From Syngnathus acus (lineage: Eukaryota; Chordata; Actinopteri; Syngnathiformes; Syngnathidae): a DNA stretch of 64,000 nucleotides. Positions within the stretch are counted from its first letter, which is position 1. Every line of letters begins with the position of its first letter. Shown here in pieces: positions 38,147-51,600 of this stretch. The DNA lies in assembly GCF_901709675.1 (NCBI RefSeq), contig NC_051091.1:5988967-6052966 (forward strand), in the 5' to 3' direction. The notes beneath the pieces are model-generated. The model saw nothing but the letters and a program-made list of their open reading frames with translations, ran no database searches and had not been told where the DNA came from. Made by a program: the position numbers and the translations under genes.

Positions 38147-39667
38147 ACGTTGTACTGGGGTAATCACATTTTTTTTTTAAAACCACACATTGTACACCTG
38201 TCAGTCGGACATACTGTCATGGTGTTTGCTTGTTGCCGAGGTGTGAACAACCTTTGTATTTGTCTTGCTTTTTCTCTTCTGCTTCCAACATTGGCATCTG
38301 TGATGGATGTTCTCAGTAGAATATTGACAGAACAATCATTTTTGCAATCATGCCCAGCATATAGTTTCTTTAGTAGTGTTCATTCAGCCCTTCATCGCTA
38401 CCTGCAAAGACATCAGCTGCCATGAGGGAGACAGAGAAAAAAAAAACGGGTGGGAGAGAGCGGCCGCGAATCTGTCAGCTCTCTAATAAGCTGGTCGACT
38501 GCTGCGTTAGGGACGGCAAAGTCGGTGACCTACAGGTGGCAATTAAATGTCAAGACATTCTGATTCCGATTTTGATCTGTTGTTGAGTCGCGCAAGTTAG
38601 TTGGGGAATTCAAATGTGGCAAGCTGGATGGGTTCTGGATCGGGCAGCCAACCACCTACAATGTTTCCTTTAAGAAATCCTTTAAAATAGCTAGTTTGGA
38701 GATACGAATTACATTTCATTGAGGATACATTTTTACTGAACGTATTCCAGGATATTTTGAGTTGTTTATCCCGGGTACTGCAGTGTAGCACCGTAAATTC
38801 AATCTGCACCAAATAAACTGATAGCGGTGCATACAAATGGATGCATAGGGGCATCATTCAGATGTCGATATTGTGTATTTTTCCATTCTCATCACATTTC
38901 ATATGTATGCTGTTGGAGCTGCATGTGGAATGTCAATGAGCACGTGAGAGACATCCTGCCATCTCCAAGGTCAGCTTGTGAATCAGCCTCGCATTTCAGA
39001 ACGAATCAAACTCCTTCTTGGCGATTTGTTTTGAGTTCTTGCTGCCAAATGAATCTTTGAATCAGTTGTGTCATTCAAACCTGACCTTAAGGTACCTTGT
39101 TGCAGGAGATATATTTTTTTTGCAGAGAGTGATTTGACCGTGACTGAACAATCCACCATTTGATTTGTGGACACAGTACCAAGACACTTGTGCCTTATTG
39201 GGCATGGTTTTAGTGCCCCGTGGTAACCACAGCAGAAACATTAACAACAATGATCAGAAAAAAAACAACACCTTTATTTAGGTTTTGGGATTCTCTTATC
39301 AATTCAACAGAAATCCTCAAACTTCATAAAATCAGAACAGAGTTGGTTGTTCCTGATTCACTATTATCACAATTTCATGGTCTTTTTATAGCTCTGTTCA
39401 CATTCTATACTTCTAAATGGAAACTTACCAAGTCAGTGTGGAAACCATTACCCGTAACGATAATGGTCAAGTTAATTGAAATACCGCTTTTCTTGACTCG
39501 GAATGGCAGTATCATATAGTGACGTTTAAAAGCAGAGGTGATCATCCCAACAAGTAAATAAGTCTACAAAAAAAAAAAAGTAGTCTATTGGAAGAAAGAT
39601 GCAAACAAGATGTGTGTGAGATCATTATTATTCAGCAATATAATGACCCAAAAGACACTGGCCAAAC

Positions 39668-39718
39668 AACAAAGGAGCTCCCCAGGGGTCTGTTCTGTGC
39701 TCCCCTTGTTTTGTACTG
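39668..39718 (+). pseudogene. Possible LINE reverse-transcriptase fragment
   Basis: The + strand encodes 'NNKGAPQGSVLCSP', similar to the conserved G-x-PQGSVLSPLLF block of non-LTR reverse transcriptases (the palm region just before the catalytic YxDD). The similarity stops after about 17 residues, apparently with a one-base shift and then a stop. No YxDD motif follows. It is a very short relic if it is one, and coincidence is possible. Confidence 0.33.
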
Positions 39719-41071
39719 TAGTTGTTTGATGTTTCCCAGAGTCTGTCGTCATGTATTCGTCAGTACCTCTGGCAGGCGATGAAGAGATAGTGACAATTTA
39801 TCGCTAAATGCGGCAGCGTGCGGGCTTGCCACCTATATGCCTGAATGGTTTGTAATCAATCACAGAAAACTATTTTTGCATCATATGGCGGTAATGTCCG
39901 AAATTTGTATGCATCGTTTTTTTTTCCCCCGTTACCGTTTTGAAATAAAAAAATCTGTGAAAAATACATAAACAATCGACTGCACTGGGAATGTTAAAAG
40001 GTCCTACGTAGTTTCCGAGATGCCTGTTGGCCACCCCTAGCTTCAAGATCAACTCCTGCATTAGAAAGGAATTTTAATAAAGTGAAAGCTGCAAATGGCT
40101 AGGAAAAGAAGTTTGATTCTCTAAATAAAAGGGCTGAATTTGCTTGCTTGCAGCTCCATCTAATTAGTGTACAACACCAGGATTATGAGTGATATAAAAC
40201 GCATTAGGTGCCGGCAGAGTCGTTTGTGATGTAAGTTAGTGAGCAAGTTTAAGGCCTGCCTATAGGGACCTAGTTGAGAATAAATGCAATTCATGTTTGC
40301 ATACATTACTGCTGTAAAGTTTTAACGGCCAAGAGCTGAGCTGATTACACACTGGCTCCCTACAGGAGAGCAGCCATTAGCATTGTTGTGCAGCTGTCAG
40401 GAACTCTTATCCAAAAGTCAGTCATCATGGCAAACGTTGGGCCCTAGGAGAGCCATAAGCAACCGCATTATTGTCTACTGGAAATGTGTGAATGTGTGAT
40501 ACTTGGCTTTAAGTCCTTGGCCTTGAAATATTGCTGTGAACAATAGCCAGGTCGTCTGAAAAGATCTTCATTTAAATGCTTCTATGCTATTTTTAAAGAA
40601 TTATTTTCCTTTTAATGACACTGCTGCTGCTTATGGACATTTATAACGAATAGCATATCCTTATGAAATATTCAGCGATGAATGGATTCTCGATTTTTAC
40701 TCTTTGGGTGAAGTAAATTATTAAGTATACAATAGCTATGACCTTGTTTCACACTCCCTACTCTGGAGAGAGCTTTTGTTTTTTGTTTCGAATACTCAAC
40801 CCCAGGATTTACTGCAGGGGCAAAGAGTAACTGTGCATATAATGTCAAGGACTGTTGTCAGCATTCATACATCATAGCCATGTATGTAATACACAGTTGT
40901 TAAATATACATGCTCCCATGAAATAAACATGACCGTTATTTATACGAAGCTCGTAGCAGTGGTAGGATTGCTTAGAAAGCCCAGCAGGAAATGCATATCT
41001 CCCACAGGTGCTTCTCCATCTGTTGTCACTGTTTTATTCAGTACCAACCAACATTAACATGTTGGACATTA

Positions 41072-41101
41072 CCCCCCCCCCCCACACACACACACACACA
41101 T
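41072..41101. repeat. Compound C12-(AC)n repeat
   Basis: A run of about twelve C is followed directly by nine AC units. Confidence 0.92.
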
Positions 41102-44100
41102 GAATGCTATGCCATGGCTATTTGGTTATGCAATAATATGCTGCAGAGTTAACCACTTTTAGTTTGCATTTTGATAAGAAAGGCCATGTTGTTGTTTTTT
41201 TAACTCAAAAATAGTTATTGTTGTGGCGGCCATGACACTTGCTTCTTCTATGCACAATTACAGTCTTGAGGTTGGAAGCACTGATAAGCGATGTTTGCCA
41301 TTCTATGGTTACCACTGGTATTACATCTATCAATCGGTCAACAAAAGTCAAATATTTTTATTTTCAAAAATTAACTGAGGGCCACTCTAAGTGTGGACTG
41401 CTAGTTGACCATCCCAAAACTTTGAGGTATTCCTCTTAGCCAGTTTATGCTCATTCTTTGCACTCTACTGTACTGTGTTGATTCACTTTGTCCTCACACG
41501 TACAGTTGACAATCAGCATGCATTTTATGTTCAATTTAAATGCCTGATTGGAATTCAGGTACTATAATAATAATTATGCCATCTTGATCTTTGGCTTAAT
41601 AGAAAAGCTTTGCTCTGCAGGGACGGAGACAGAATAAACACAAATTGGGATCTTCTTAGATCTAGCCACGTTTAATGAAAAAAAAAAGGGGCAAGCTTCT
41701 TAATGAGAAGACACTTAAATCAAAATAGAATCATTGCCCAATTCAATATTTTGTTCTCGCAAGACCAGCGTTAGAAAGAGAGATTAAAATCATAATCTGA
41801 TCTATTTTGCACATTTTTATTTTGATTTGTTTTCAAATTGGGAGCCATTCTCCCTTGGAGGCAAAGTCATTAGGCTTTATACATAACCATTGCTGCCACA
41901 TTAAAATCACATTACACAACACTTATAATCATTGCATTCAATTACACATGGTAATAAATACCCAACACCATCTCTACTAAATCCATTAGCCTGGGAGACA
42001 AACACAAATGTGCAAACACAGATGCAAACACAAGATCGGAGCGGTTGGACCCCTGGTTTCATAGATACAGTTGTCCCACTGAAAGAAATGGAAGAAGGCG
42101 GGAGGGTGTAGGCAGACATTTTTCATAAGGCATTCATAGCACAAAAATTCAGACTGAGTCAAAAATGGGGAAAAAGTAAAGTCCATACTCCACAAAGTTC
42201 TACAGTGGGAATTTTAAAATTGCAGCAGAGCCCTCAAGAAGAAATATTCATGGTTATTTTTGACATACACGTGTTCATTAGAGGTTTTGTTTTCATAAAT
42301 TGGAATTTAACTGTATGTTTTATTTTTATTTAGCATTTTTGTGTCATTTTCTTTTTTTTTAAGTTCCTTAAAAATTCAACTTTATTGTAACACATGGAAC
42401 AAATGTATCGTAAGACACAGATACAGACACTTTTCATTGTGTGTTTCATGTTCATATATGCTTCTTGGAAGCGCTCAATATTCTCTCTCCACCACCGCCT
42501 GGCCGCAGCTCTTGCTGTCTTTGCCTTCAGTGGCTTCTCTTTTCCCCCTTTGACTTGATGGTGGCCTCACTTGTAATTAACTGTTATGCGGGGGATTGAT
42601 TGCGTACAGCTTAGCATTGACCAGCTTCATTATGGAGTCCCTTCAAAGTGGGATTCTGGTCCTGCCAATACTCCTGAGTTTATTTCAGTGAAGGGATCAA
42701 TAGCTAGCGCATTAAAAGCTTTATTTGGGCTTTGTCCGCCCCTTGAGTACCTTCGCCTTGGTTGCTCTGTGGATCTTAATGGTACCGCCACCATGGCAAC
42801 TTAAAGCTTTCAGAGCTGGGTGGTCGACAGTTAATGCCGGACTGCTGATGGGGTTTGGAAGGAAAAGGCTATTTCTTAGGTTTATTGATGATGTATGCCA
42901 AATCTATCTGTCTCAAATCTGATAACAGTGGATTGAGCAATTCCTTTCACTTTCCTAAAACTCACCAGTAGACTCGACTTGGTACCATGGCAGCAGCTCA
43001 GAGCTTAGTTTTAAAGCTCCTGCTACACACAGCATGCTACTCCATGAAAGCATGTACACATGGAGGGTAGCTGCATTGGGACTTTTCCACACGTGCACAG
43101 GTGCACAGGTGGGGCGGGCCTCTGATGAGATATCATTTTGTCATTTAGCATGCTGCGCTACAAGATCTATCTTTTCCGGCAAAGCGTTAGCAGCAAACCC
43201 AGCTCTGTCCTTGTCAGCTGTTCCCCTCAAGGCGATACACACCGCAGAGGAGCCGCACACCCTGGGAGATGGAGCGAGCATGGCAGACACATTATAAATG
43301 ACTGGGAGATTCGCTTTCACTCGCTCTCTTTTATTCTTCTGTTTCTGCCTTACTGCAACCCTCACTTTTTTTTTTTTTTTTTTTAACTTGGCGTCTCAAT
43401 CCCATACACACCTGCATGAGCACACCAGTTGCCATCTGAGACTATGACAAAGATATTCCCTGTTGGAGCCCCATGGATACAAATGATGACCTTGCCCTAA
43501 AGCTTTTCTTCTTTGCGTCTCTTGACGGTCTGAAATGGATGTCACAAGGGAGATTGAAGAGTACCCTCTTTGTTTATAATGTTTTCAAAAAATAACCCTC
43601 ACACAGCCAATTAGTTGCTTTTGTAATTGGATAATAAATAAAGCAAAAATTAATCAAATGTCATACCTGCACAAAATAATTATTCATCGTGGCAATGTGC
43701 AACAGCTTTTGTGGCACGGCTCTTATTGGCCCCTTCATGCTTGACACGCTTAAAATAACTTTGATAATAACAACACTCAGCATTAGATTGAGAACATTAG
43801 TAACATTGGCATCAAGAGAGATCTGAGAGTCAGAAAGGATTAGAGATTAATTAAAATATGCCTTCATAACTCATGTAAGGTTGCTTAACTACCCGAGGAC
43901 GTTGCTGGATCCCTGCGCAGGGAGAGAAAATGTAAAATAATAGCAGAGTCAAAAACATAATTGCATTTTGGGTTTTCATTTGGAGCTGTATAAGCAAGAA
44001 AATGCTGTCGATGGAATTTGATGAGAAGCATCTGCCGTTTGCTAACCCTTGCACAATTCAATGTAGCTTTAAAATATTTAAATATTATGAATTACTCGAC

Positions 44101-44350
44101 TTAGTTAAGGAAGGTCTTGTTTGATCACATATCTGATACATTTGGAAAAAAAAAAAAGCTATACGTAGTGGATATGCTGGAACAATTCAACTCGAGTCTT
44201 CCATTTTGTGGATTGGACTAATGTCAATACTCAGAGGAGGCAGTCTGTTCTGTCTCCTATAAGATGGCAGATGAGAGAGACTGGGGACTGTCAAAACACC
44301 CACATGTCAAGATGAAACAGGAAGAAAGATAGCTGTTCATTTTTTGACAT

Positions 44351-44416
44351 TTCATTAATGAATCATTTTCCCCTTGCATAAATATTAATAGATACAATTA
44401 ATTAGTTAATTCATTG
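44351..44416. promoter_or_regulatory. Cluster of homeodomain-type TAAT/ATTA cores
   Basis: Within 66 bp there are ATTAAT, ATTAAT, AATTAATTAG and TTAATTC cores. Homeodomain proteins bind such cores, and clusters occur in developmental enhancers. AT-rich DNA also produces them by chance, so this is only a candidate. Confidence 0.22.
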
Positions 44417-45604
44417 ATGTGGGAAAAAATCAGCTGGGAAGTTCTCCAATTTGACTGTGCACTCTGATCTCATTTACATTGCTGTACTAATTGCATTTCA
44501 AATCTAAACGTCTTAAAAGTTTGTATGCTTTAAACTTATATGTTAGTATAACTTGCCACAACATTAGGAACGTATGCTTAATTAAAATTTTAAATACAAA
44601 GATCATAATGCTTGGTACTAACATGTTCAGAAAGCAATTCATTTAACCAGCTGATAATTTATTTCTGCTTTGCAACGTTTTACATTTTGAAACATTACCA
44701 TATATTTATGATCTGACCAAGTGTTTTGAGTTGTGGCTGCATCCACTAAAATGTCCTCTCAAAGTTTCAAACGAAACATCTGAAATATATTTTGCTGATG
44801 TTGAAAAGTCAGCAGTCTTTGCCTCTCTCGCCTGTCATTTTATTTCACCTAAATGAGTTTGGACGTACCAAATGAGCCGTCCCCGCCCTTAAAACAGCTA
44901 ATAGGGTAATCATTAAAGACTACTCTGTTGACCTTTTAAAATGCTGGCTCCCAACTCCTCACTCTAAACCCTCTGCTTATTGACTTGGCAGCTTCTTCAA
45001 ATGCTCCACTTAAAGGAACCATGCATAGATTTTTCTCTCTCTCATTCTTGTCTCCTTCCCTTGGCAGTACTGCTCACCTTTGACCTTGTAGCAATGCCTT
45101 GGGAAATGAGTAGAGTATTAATGATGTCCACAAATAGGCTGCTATTGCCTGTCAAGAACTCACTGTACAATTAAGCGGACATGCATGTTCTCCGACGGAT
45201 ATTGCAACAATGCAGACATTAACGAGCACAATGGCTTCCCTTAGCTTGCAAGATCAGCTTTTGACTTCATTCTCATAACATAACATTTACTGTCACGCTC
45301 CTGCCGCCTCTTCCCGCTCGATGGCGTGCAGGCTTCGCATAGCCCGAGGGCTGCGATGACACTGAGAACAACTGCTCCGTTTATGACACCTGTGAAATGA
45401 GTGTGGAGAAGGGTTGGATGTGCAATTTGACAGAATAATGGAAGAGGTTGAGACAAATGGCTTTAACAGATAAATCACATGGTGCATCTTCGCCATAGAT
45501 AAATTCACAATGATGCTATGCAAGGAATAAAATCAGGTCCGTTAAAACGGTGTTTTTCTGCAGACATTAGGAGTAATATAGTGTGTGAATATGTAGGTAT
45601 ATCT

Positions 45605-45693
45605 ATATATAGTACATATGTGTGTGTATATATATATACGTATATGCATGAACATATACATACGTATATATACGTACATATACAGTATACACA
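45605..45693. repeat. AT/GT-rich imperfect palindromic simple repeat
   Basis: TA, TG, TACG and ACAT steps alternate. The left half (TATATATACGTATATGCATG) is nearly the reverse complement of the right half (CATATACATACGTATATATA), so the block can fold into a hairpin. Similar 'translations' on both strands reflect this symmetry. Confidence 0.8.
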
Positions 45694-48600
45694 TCTGCCA
45701 GACAACCAGTCATCTCTATCACTCGCATGCAACTCTTCAACCTGCACATTTATCATGTCTTTCTGCACCACAGGTCCACCGTTGCTCTAATGATGCCAAT
45801 TAATTGAAAACCTTAGTGCATCACCAAGATTAACATTCCCAGGGCACGCATGGAAAGGAGAACCTGGGAGAGGGCTGGTGGGAGTGAGGATATCAAAGCC
45901 TAAACTAAAGCTCATCGATGCATTGTTTGGCCTCGAGTGATTAATAAGGGACGAAGGTTAAACAGAGAGAGGAACCAATGCTCCCCAGGGGTGTGGTTAT
46001 AGATGTCAGATTGGCATCTTGGTGGTGGAGAATGTCGAAAAAATGCATTGAGGAGTTGAGAACAGCTGTGATCAGCAGAGAATATTTGTCACATTTGCTG
46101 CGGATGTCACAATAATGGCAGTTGACACAATAAATTCCTCGGTGGGTACAATGTTGACTGTGAAAGCTGTTCTCCTGTTTGAGCGCTGCTAGTGGAGCAG
46201 TGTAGGCGTTCCTGATGTGGTTACATAGTGGAAACATTACCTGCCAGCTACGAACGCCACCCCCGTACAGAAACCAGAATCTTTCCTCCAAACACCCCGC
46301 AAATTATACTTGCTATGAAAGTCACATTAAAAGATGTTGAAAGGACACATGATCTGCTAAAACCCATTTTGTAAATGTTTTTGCCCACACATGTAGGTAA
46401 ATAAACTAAGCGTACCGTTTCTTACGCCAATGCAAACTGACTTTTTAAAAAATGAAATCCGTAATGAGTTTGCAAGTCAAGACATTACTTTCAAATGATA
46501 TGCAGGCGTGCTCTCACTCGCCATCATAGAGACAGAATGAGATGGCCGACTAGCTCCCGGTCTTGGCAGGCAAGCAGTTTGCCACATGCCTGGCAGCCAT
46601 TGATGATGACAGCAGAGAGATGATTCCAGGTTCCAAGCCTCAGTATCAGCCAGGTGTCCATGAACCAGATATGGGGGGATGGAGGGGGTGACAGGAGAGC
46701 AGCTGCTACCAGGGCCTGTCCAGTAGATCTCATATGAAAGTGAATACCACAAGGTTTTGACGTACCACCTAAAAAAACGTCATTCATTTATTATATATAT
46801 TGCCACCATGCTTTTCCTCAAGTGATCCAGTGCATACAAGTATTTCCTGAAACTTGAAGGGTTAGCACTCAGCTGAAAACAAAACAAAAAACCCCACTCA
46901 AAATCCCCTAGTTGTTAAATGATCAAAAAATGTCTCGACTGCGCTAAGTTTAATTGGCTATGTGAGACGACAGTGTGCTTTGAACGCATGCACATAAATA
47001 TAGAACGCCGGAGTCTGACAGTGTTCCAATGTGCAGCATTGTTTACAGTCTTTCATTGCCCAGCTTGCCAGCTGCTCCGAGCTGCCCAATTATGGAGCAA
47101 AATCCCGGCTTGATCTTGCCAGAGCCCCGCACCGCATCCTGCATCTATCTCGGGCTCCTGAGAGCTCCCCCTCAACTCTCCACCAATGCCATTTACACCT
47201 CCCAAACCACCCTGACTTAGGTTGCTTCCTACTGCTATTTAATGTGAGCTACAGCCCCCCGACCGCCCAGTAACCCGGCACACAAGCAAAATCGTCTTCT
47301 TGGAAAATGAAGACAGTCAATGTGACGCAGCACGACATCTCATTACTGCAGTAGAAGTTTTTCCGCTGGTGTTTGCCCAGGCTTAGATCATCAGACGCCG
47401 GGAGAGATTGCTCGAGCTTGGCTCCGTCGTTTGCCGAACAGGAGGAGGGACGTAGAAATGATGAGAGGGGGGAGGGAAAACAAAAGAAAGTATAGGGCAA
47501 GCAGTGGAGCTGAGAGGCATCTGCGGCAGCTGTACTGCAGAGGAGTTAAGGTTCCAAGCATGTGGGAACCAGTGGGTGCAAAGCGCTATCATGCGTAGGA
47601 GTCTGTGCGCCAATGAAAGCAGCAGGGGCTCCATTCCCGTCAGCCTCCAGCCTGCCACAAATAAAACATTTTGCAGGGTATTTTTATTACAAAAAAAAAG
47701 ACATTATTCACACTCTTGAAAACAAAGCAGTTTGTCATTTTATTAAAGCTTACGGATCAAAACAAGACATGCTGGGATACATCTCAATATGAATGACTAC
47801 ACAATGGACCGTGATTTTGTCAGGAGGGGGCAGTCGTGACTGAGAACGTGGACTGAATGACCACAGGCTTTTTGCCCAAATCCCCAGTATGAAGCCAACT
47901 GGGTCTTTGTATGTTTTCGTCTTCAGTGTAATGTGTGGAATGTTGACAACAACAAAAAAAATACATTTTGAGTCATTACTGGAGCTGGATACGTGATCTT
48001 AGTTCCTGAGCATTGTTTGCTTTTGACGACGTGAGGAAGGGCAACTTAATGGAGGACGCTACGCATTTTTTGTCAGCGCTACATAACATCAGTCACTTTA
48101 GGAAACTCCTCATGCACTTTAATCAAACTGTCAACAGTTGCTGAGGGAAAAAAAATGTTGTTTGTGTACTTTTGAAATGAATGTTATTGACTCCTTGAAA
48201 TCTTTCATGACGGATAGCAGAACCAATGTTTTTTTGGTGAACATATAATCCGCTTCCTGTGTGACCTAGAAGACACCATTTTCTTGAACCCAATTTGCTT
48301 TGGCTTCTTGCCAGGACCTGCTGCTTTTCTCTGGTGATGTAGTCTTGGAATCGGACTTGCGCTTAAGCATCGTCTGCCATCTAGTGCTGAACACTGTCAT
48401 TACAACTTAAAACCTCAACTACAGTAAACATGCTCATTCCTAGTCCACTTAATGGAGTTGTTGGAAATTATTGAGCCAGTGAAATTCTTCCTTTCCTCAG
48501 TTATTAATTAAGCCCAGCCCTGATGTTGTCAACACCCCCTCAAAGTGGTTGCCGGACAGGAAATGAAGTTGCACTTGGAGCAAGGAAAGGAAGAGGCCGC

Positions 48601-51600
48601 GTGAAGATGGCTAAGATGTGGGTTGCAGGCGGGAGGTGACAATGCCATTGAAGCTGAGCAGAGGTTGAGTGGGGTTGGGAGCCACACTGTAAGCCCTCCT
48701 TTCCCCTGAGACAGACGGAGTTAGAGGGCCAGGATGGTACTGGGTTACATGGAAGGACCCGGGGCCATTTCATTACAGAAAGTGTCTGTCCAGAAGATGG
48801 GAAAAGGATTATCCTCCAAACAGGATTTATTGGAGGGGATAATTCCTTGGCTGAACCCAAAGTGGTAAAGTGCCATATAGGTTGAGGTTACAATATCGCT
48901 TCATTCACAGCTCCCAACTGCCTGATTTTGTGCCACGGATGTGTGAGCCTGCTTGTGAGTTTGGAATGAGAAAAGCAAGCAAGCAAAGGCCCTTTTGGAG
49001 AAACTGAAGCATGCACACTTGTTTGAATGTGTTGACATTGTGCCAGATACGTTATATTATTAGCAGCATGATAAGGTACTGCAAGGCTATTCTGCTGATT
49101 TAATGGACTACAATATTGGATGCAAAATATCACCACCATTGAAGTGACCACACTACACAACCCAATTGCAAAATCAACATTTTGTGGGGGGAAATGTAGA
49201 TGCAGAGTGTTGAAAAACAGCTGAGGTGATAAGACAAAATAGAAAATAAACTCAGAGTTACGACTCATTTGTAGTCTTGGGGCTTGGAGGGTACTTGACA
49301 AAACAATAATGGAGACATGGAAGAACACTGGAGGGATTTGCATTTAACAAACTAATGTCTCCTGGCTTGTCATGTTATATTAATGCTGAATAAATATTTT
49401 CTAATGCGGTAATAAGATAACAGTCTCCTGACAGGTTTATTTTTATAGCAACTTTTACTTGCTATAGCCATAGACATCTGGTATGAACACGTTTTTGGAA
49501 ATGAGCCGATTTGCAAACATGACACACTTATCGGAAGAGAATCCCACTCCACTCCATTATGGTGGTGTGCATCCACTTCTTGCCCTTTAATATTTTTCCA
49601 AGAGTTGCAAAAAAGAGCCTGAAATCATTCCCTCAAAAGGCCGTTGATTGGGGTGCCGGGGTCTATAATTTGCAATTAACGACCGGGCTCTAGAATTTGA
49701 TTTGGGTCAAGGTCCTCATTTGCATACTCCTTCCTGACTAGTAGCGAGACTCCAGGGGTGCTCTGTCTTGATGACGATGTCTCGATGTCTGATTTATGTT
49801 CGGCGGTCACGGTGAGGGAAAAAAAAAAGCCGAGCGGCGCTGTCCTGCGTCACCTCACTGCACTTCTTGTGACTCGTCACTCTCTTTCATTTAATGAATT
49901 CCGAGCGCAAGCGGTGCCTTCTATTGGTTCACCTCAATTGCCTCTTAATGGCAGGCTCGTAAGGCCGAGGAAATAGCAAACTCCACCTCCGGCGGTTGCG
50001 GCAGACTGACATCGTCTTGGGCTGTGAGCGCCTCTGGGGTTAGTCATTGCTGAATCTGGAGACTGAGATATTGGTGTACCTTCTAATTAGAACTTAACAC
50101 AAGGTTTGCGGTTAGCACCATCCACTCAAAGCATGAAGCACCCCGGTAGGCAAGAAAAGGGTTATCATAAATGTTTACTATAAACCATGATAACAATCAA
50201 GATCCTATCAAATTCAAATTTCCCACTGTTTTAGTGGCGTGTGTCGCAATTTGATAGAATGATTTTGTTTTGCCTCGTTGATTTCTAAAATGACATTTCG
50301 AAGCCATTAAGGTGGACTCTTAACTGTCACCAATGAAACATTTAAGGTCGACAAGTTTTGTTGTTGATCTCAGGCTATGAAAAGAAGTTGTTGTTCACTC
50401 CCACCCTTGAAAAAGACTGTCGAGAGCAATTTGCTTTTTTGTGTCTCAACTATGAAGTTGTTTGTCAAGATGCTTAAAGTGCAGTAAAAGACAGGAAGAT
50501 GTGCTCCCACGATGACAATCTTTGGTTCTTGTGAAGTGCATTGTAGCCTCTGCTGATTGACCCGGTTTCTTAAAATCCAAGACAATGGGGTGATGCACTT
50601 GGGAGCTTCTGGCTTTCTTTTTTTTCTTCTTCTTCGACTTACTTGAACCACGACGGAGACTATTTTTGCTGCATAATTGGCGTTAGCATCTTGGCTACCT
50701 TCTTATGTAATCCAACCATTTTTTTTTTTTTTAGTTTACTGTTTACAACCCCACTTCCCCCTCTCATAGTTCATTTCAGCTCACTGTATCTGTGGAGTGT
50801 GTAAAGTCGGAGAGTCTGTAGTCTGACAGTCCCCAGGGCGGAGTGTGTTTGTTTAGGGCCACCGCTCTGCTCGGACAGCAAGATGCAGATGGTGGAGGGA
50901 GCCGGCCCAGGAGTGCCTTTGGACACGCTCCGGCAGAGTGCAGGGTCATGTTCTCTTGCCGACTACGAGACAGGAAATCCATTTAATTACCTGTGAAGCA
51001 GAAGAAGGGGTGTGGAGGCCTGACAGAAGAAGGCTGTGCTCCCTGTGCACTTTGCCAATAGAATTGGGCGGGGGGAAACAAGGTAGTTCGAATGAAAAGG
51101 GGGGGGGGGAATACGAGCAATAATATAACTAGCAAAAGACAGCAAAGTAAACTAAAAATAAAGTTGAGTTTGTTTTTTAACATATGTAACTATGATTGTT
51201 CTGCACTTAGATTCTGGTGTGAGCCTGAGCGTAAAAATCAACTCAATCATTTCATGTGAAAATGCAGATGGGTCAGTGCGGGTCAGGACAATTACTTTAA
51301 GCCGCTTCGATTCTAACACGTTTGCATCTGTAAATGAACATAACAGATTATCAGATAATATTGGTGGGAATGTTTTTCTTCTTAGGCTTAGCAGCTTTGC
51401 CGGTGGGATTTATAACAACGTTGGTGGTACCACTGAATGTTAGTATTTATTGTCTCCAAATCATGAAAAGTAACCAAAATTGAAAAGCAGCCATATATTC
51501 TTGAACTGGAATGTAAAGTGAGTTGAGCTATTTTTTTTATTCCCCACACAGCCCGCATGCATCAGTAGGTCCCAGATTTCTGTCATGTTCTGAAGTCATG

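Larger units (their letters stand above)
38147..45604. other. Non-coding single-copy stretch
   Basis: No gene is supported. It contains a possible LINE scrap (39668-39718), a compound C/AC tract (41072-41101), a T19 run (43366-43384) and a TAAT-rich cluster (44351-44416). The part at about 42580-42780 has balanced composition with little simple sequence and could be conserved non-coding DNA. That is a guess until aligned. Confidence 0.6.

Noticed and set aside
45980-45995. 'gctccccaggggtgtg' resembling an APQG reverse-transcriptase motif
   Set aside because: Only five codons agree and nothing before or after resembles a reverse transcriptase.
48888-49343. 151-codon minus-strand frame with hydrophobic stretches
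   Set aside because: No known family. The hydrophobicity follows from T/A-rich composition, and there is no supporting context.
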